The notes under the pieces: generated by a model
The model's input: only the letters and a program-made list of their open reading frames with translations
Database searches by the model: none
Told to the model about the DNA's origin: nothing
DNA from: Pseudomonadota bacterium
Lineage (GTDB): Bacteria > Desulfobacterota > Desulfobulbia > Desulfobulbales > Desulfocapsaceae
Direction of reading: 5' to 3'
DNA: 7,436 nt
NCBI GenBank assembly: GCA_023412495.1
Contig: JAEYNP010000092.1
Span: 1 to 7,436 of the forward strand
Program-made: the position numbers and the translations under genes
In this document: piece by piece, positions 4,759 through 7,436 of the stretch
Layout of the letters: the number at the start of each line of letters is the position of its first letter
Position numbering within the stretch: the stretch's first letter is position 1

Positions 4759-6852
4759 ATGGCTGTAAATGGGCGTTTGCAAAAATCCGGGGGCTTTCCT
4801 TCTCCCACTTCTGCGCCGCTCCTCTCTTTAATTTTGCCCGGCTCGGGTCAGTTTCTGTTGGGCCAGCGCTGGCGCGGTGCGTTGATTTTTCTGTCGATTC
4901 TCGTCACGGCCTTCTTAATCAATTTCGTCCTCACCACGCTGGAGATCGGTATGGTCACCATCGGCAGCCTGGTGACAAGCTGGCTGTGGCTTCCGTTGAT
5001 CCTGTTTTGGGCCTGGAACGTTTATGATGCTCGCGGAGTAGCGGCGGAAGTTAGCAAAGGCGATATGCGCGTATGGCGGCTGCCCTCCGCGCTGCCCGGC
5101 GTGCTGCTGATCGCGGTCGTCCTCTACTTCATTGCCTGGAATGTGACCGGGGTGCGCCTCGACCGCCTGGTGACGCGCTTCGATGATGCGCGCATCGTCC
5201 TGCGCAATCTCGCCAACCCGGAAATCATGGTCTACTACGTCGGCGAGAACTCGCGCGTCTGCGATTGGGGCTGCATGTGGGACTATTTCTCCGACGTGCG
5301 GGCCGGGCGCGAGCCGGAAGTGCAGATTCAGCTCAGCCGCAACATCGGCGATATTTTTGGCAAGGTAGATGTAACCCGCGCCTCCGGCTGGCGTGTTTGG
5401 CTGGGGTTAAACAATCGGGGCGAGCGCATCACCACCTTTATCCCCGGAAAGATGATCGAGACCATCGCCATTGGCCTGATGGCAACCCTTTTCTCGACCG
5501 TCATCGCCCTGCCGGTCAGCTTTCTGGCGGCTCATAACGTCATGGCGAAGGTTCCCGGCGGTACGTTCATCTATTACGTGATGCGCACCTTCTTGAATAT
5601 CGTGCGCGCCGTCGATACGGTCGTTTGGGGCCTCATCGTGATCGTCTGGGTCGGGTTGGGCTCTTTTGCCGGGGTAATCGCGCTGACCATCCACTCGATC
5701 GCCGCGCTTGGCAAGCTCTTGTCCGAGGAGATCGAGCATATCGATCCCGGCCCGGTCGAGGCGCTCACCGCTACCGGGGCCAGCCTGCCCCAGGTGGTCC
5801 GCTACGCCATCCTGCCGCAGGTGATCCCTTCCTTCCTCGCCTACACCCTCCTGCGCTGGGACATCAACATGCGCTCGGCCACGGTCATCGGCTTTGTGGC
5901 GGGCGGCGGCATTGGCTTCTTCGTTCTCGAAACCATCCGCATGGGCGGCTACCAGCAGTACGCCACCGCGCTGTGGGCGGTCGCCGTGGTGATTATCATC
6001 GTCGATGCGCTCAGCGCGAAATGGCGCGAGCGCATTCTCGCCGATCAGCCCCGCCAGGAAAACACCACCGTTCCCTGGTGGCGTAAGGTGCGCACCGTTA
6101 TTTACATCGTCCTGGGCATAGTGACTTTCCTCTGGTTCCTCGAAGTGACCGAGATCAGCCTGCCGGATATGTTCCGGCCCGCGCCGACCTTCACCCGCCT
6201 GGTGGGCGACTTCCTTGAATTCGACCTTTCGCCCCGCGTAGTCTCGGTGGTGATCCAGCAAATGCTGGTGACGATCTTCCAGGCCATGCTGGCGACCACC
6301 TTTGGCGCGCTCGTGGCTCTGCCCTTTAGCTTCCTGGCGGCGAAGAACCTCACCGGGCGCAGCCGTGTGCTGCGCTGGCTTTACTACCTCTCGCGCGGCG
6401 CGTTCAACGTCCTGCGCTCGATTGAGGCCCTGCTGTACGTGGCAATCTTCGTCTTCTGGGTTGGTATTGGCTCGTTTGCCGGTACCCTGGCCCTGGCGGT
6501 CACCACCTTTGCGCTGCTGGGCAAGCTGTTCTCCGAAGCGATCGAGAACATTGAACCCGGCCCAATCGAAGCCATCACTGCCGCGGGTGCTAACCGCCTG
6601 CAAATGATCAACTATGCCATCCTGCCCCAAATCGTGCCGCCCTTTATCTCCTACCTGATCTACCAGTGGGATATCAATATCCGCATGGCAACCATCATCG
6701 GTTTCGCGGGCGGCGGCGGCATCGGTCTGACCCTCTCAACCTTCTTCGGCTCGCTCCAGTATCACCGCGCGGGCACGGTAGTTCTGTTCATCGTCCTGGT
6801 CGTTGCGCTGATGGACTTTGCCAGCGCCAAGCTGCGCGAAAAACTGGTTTAG
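4759..6852 (+). CDS. phnE: Phosphonate-type ABC transporter permease, two fused PhnE domains
   Basis: This 697-residue membrane protein forms the import channel. It carries two complete permease domains in one chain; ordinary PhnE is roughly 260-280 residues and works as a dimer. Residues 228-427 and 498-697 align without a gap at an exact offset of 270. Both contain the EAA coupling motif (EALTATGASLPQ...ILPQ at 334-354; EAITAAGANRLQ...ILPQ at 604-624), WVG-x-GSFAG (297-305; 567-575) and WDIN-x-R-x-AT-x-IGF (367-379; 637-649). Thus a single chain could serve both halves of the channel over a PhnC dimer. The first 130 residues are an added hydrophobic region with PGSGQFLLGQRWRG at 27-40 and about three membrane segments. 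Between it and domain 1 is a polar stretch (about 131-225) with C168-D-W-G-C172, which domain 2 lacks. GAGG at 4747-4750 serves ATG 4759. A strong terminator follows. Confidence 0.9.
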   Translation: MAVNGRLQKSGGFPSPTSAPLLSLILPGSGQFLLGQRWRGALIFLSILVTAFLINFVLTTLEIGMVTIGSLVTSWLWLPLILFWAWNVYDARGVAAEVSKGDMRVWRLPSALPGVLLIAVVLYFIAWNVTGVRLDRLVTRFDDARIVLRNLANPEIMVYYVGENSRVCDWGCMWDYFSDVRAGREPEVQIQLSRNIGDIFGKVDVTRASGWRVWLGLNNRGERITTFIPGKMIETIAIGLMATLFSTVIALPVSFLAAHNVMAKVPGGTFIYYVMRTFLNIVRAVDTVVWGLIVIVWVGLGSFAGVIALTIHSIAALGKLLSEEIEHIDPGPVEALTATGASLPQVVRYAILPQVIPSFLAYTLLRWDINMRSATVIGFVAGGGIGFFVLETIRMGGYQQYATALWAVAVVIIIVDALSAKWRERILADQPRQENTTVPWWRKVRTVIYIVLGIVTFLWFLEVTEISLPDMFRPAPTFTRLVGDFLEFDLSPRVVSVVIQQMLVTIFQAMLATTFGALVALPFSFLAAKNLTGRSRVLRWLYYLSRGAFNVLRSIEALLYVAIFVFWVGIGSFAGTLALAVTTFALLGKLFSEAIENIEPGPIEAITAAGANRLQMINYAILPQIVPPFISYLIYQWDINIRMATIIGFAGGGGIGLTLSTFFGSLQYHRAGTVVLFIVLVVALMDFASAKLREKLV

Positions 6853-6869
6853 AACCCTTTAAGACCTGT

Positions 6870-6907
6870 AAGAGACCGCGGCGGGCAGCCTTCCGCGGTC
6901 TCTTTTT
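6870..6907 (+). terminator. Intrinsic terminator closing the phn-type operon
   Basis: AGAGACCGCGG at 6871-6881 pairs perfectly with 6893-6903, and A6870 can add a pair with T6904. The loop is 11 bases and the stem runs into a T-run ending at 6907. It begins 17 bases after the phnE stop and separates the operon from the CBS gene. Confidence 0.88.
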
Positions 6908-7038
6908 ATCCCCTGTGCGGATGTTTCCTCCCCGCTGATAGGAAGAAACCCCGCTTTTCTTCGACCTGCCTTCGTTCTATGCTTAAAGCAGTCCGGCGCG
7001 CAGCATCTTTTTCGCGAGCCGTATGAATTATCCACATA

Positions 7039-7051
7039 AAGGAAGGCATGT
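7039..7051 (+). promoter_or_regulatory. Ribosome binding site of the CBS gene
   Basis: AAGGAAGG at 7039-7046 ends five bases before ATG 7052. A nearer upstream ATG at 7048 is in another frame and ends after 26 codons, so 7052 is the start. The 6908-7038 stretch before it shows no convincing promoter; TATGCT at 6978-6983 is a weak -10 candidate. Confidence 0.7.
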
Positions 7052-7436
7052 ATGACCAAAGTAAGCGAACTGATGACCAGGCGTCCCTCAGTGGCGACCC
7101 CCGATATGGATTTAGTCCAGGTTGCTAGGATGATGGCCGAGCACAATGTGGGCTCGCTGCCGGTTGTGGAGAGCCAGGAATCCGGCCGGGTAGTCGCGAT
7201 GGTGACCGACCGCGATATCACGATCCGCTGCGTGGCCCAGGGCAAAGATACCCGAAGTACGCGCGTGCAGGAGGTAATGTCCTCCAACGTTGTGACTGTG
7301 CGCGAAGATGCGGACGTTGACGAGGTGACCCGTCTCATGGAGAAGAACATGGTGCGCCGCGTTCCGGTTGTCGACGAGGCTGGCAATTTATGCGGCATCG
7401 TCGCCCAGGCCGATATCGCGCTGAACGCATCCAACT
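7052..7436 (+). CDS. Tandem CBS-domain protein, 3' end off window
   Basis: The open frame from ATG 7052 gives 128 residues and runs off the right edge. It consists of two CBS domains: one at about 3-60 (VSELMTRRPSVATPDMDLVQVARMM...GSLPVVE...VAMVTDRDI) and one at about 70-125 (VQEVMSSNVVTVREDADVDEVTRLM...VRRVPVVDEAGNLCGIVAQADI). The G/A-x-V-T-D-R-D and G-I-V-A-Q-A-D strands are the usual nucleotide-contacting ends of the domains. Such stand-alone CBS pairs bind adenine nucleotides and often act as energy or stress sensors, but no partner domain is visible here. Typical relatives are about 140-150 residues, so little is probably missing, though an added domain cannot be excluded. It is a separate transcription unit from the transporter because a strong terminator lies between, and no functional link to phosphorus uptake can be shown. 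Confidence 0.9.
   Translation, partial: MTKVSELMTRRPSVATPDMDLVQVARMMAEHNVGSLPVVESQESGRVVAMVTDRDITIRCVAQGKDTRSTRVQEVMSSNVVTVREDADVDEVTRLMEKNMVRRVPVVDEAGNLCGIVAQADIALNASN

Noticed and set aside
5407..6630. A 407-codon open frame antisense to the permease gene
   Set aside because: Its product is polar, rich in His, Asp, Gly and Arg, and matches no family. It lies opposite a well-supported membrane protein gene in GC-rich DNA, where long antisense frames arise from codon bias.
6916..6945. Imperfect inverted repeat GTTTCCT / AGGAAGAAAC before the CBS gene
   Set aside because: Pairing is broken and short, with no T-run and no clear position relative to a promoter.
6859..7434. A 191-codon minus-strand frame across the CBS gene and the operon terminator
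   Set aside because: It reads antisense through clear CBS motifs and through a terminator hairpin, and its product is Ser/Thr-rich with no family signature.

Overview
The window looks like a GC-rich genome of the phylum Chloroflexota, probably class Anaerolineae. The basis is style rather than a marker gene: a lipoprotein solute-binding protein with a long Thr/Glu/Pro-rich linker after its lipobox, and a secreted M23 peptidase followed by a beta/gamma-crystallin-like segment, are both typical of that group. There is no rRNA, tRNA, CRISPR or mobile element, and the genes show no breaks or frameshifts.

Layout. (1) Bases 1-1402, minus strand: a secreted M23 (LytM-type) metallopeptidase, complete at its N-terminus and cut by the left edge. 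(2) 1403-1630: a divergent promoter region. (3) 1631-2530, plus: a membrane-anchored glycerophosphodiester phosphodiesterase. (4) 2531-2642: a promoter with a perfect TATAAT and a doubled Shine-Dalgarno. (5) 2643-6852, plus: an ABC importer of the phosphate/phosphite/phosphonate type, in the order binding lipoprotein (phnD-like), ATPase (phnC-like) and one polypeptide holding two consecutive PhnE permease domains. Two tandem hairpins lie between phnD and phnC: a textbook intrinsic terminator and, directly after it, a 21-bp perfect inverted repeat. (6) 6870-6907: a strong terminator closing the operon. (7) 7052 to the right edge, plus: a protein with two CBS domains, cut by the window end.

How the genes fit together. 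The phosphodiesterase would release glycerol 3-phosphate (from which phosphate can be recovered) from lipid-derived diesters outside the membrane, and the adjacent importer would bring in phosphate, phosphite or phosphonates. Together they look like a phosphorus-scavenging module. No C-P lyase, phosphonatase, phosphite dehydrogenase or pho regulator lies in view, so the true substrate remains open. The internal terminator suggests that the binding protein is made in excess over ATPase and permease.

The most unusual points are the gapless 270-residue-period duplication in the permease with an asymmetric extra extracytoplasmic segment in its first half, the tandem hairpins between phnD and phnC, and the M23/crystallin-like domain pairing. 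I see no clearly new system here; it is a well-formed nutrient-uptake locus with some distinctive architecture.
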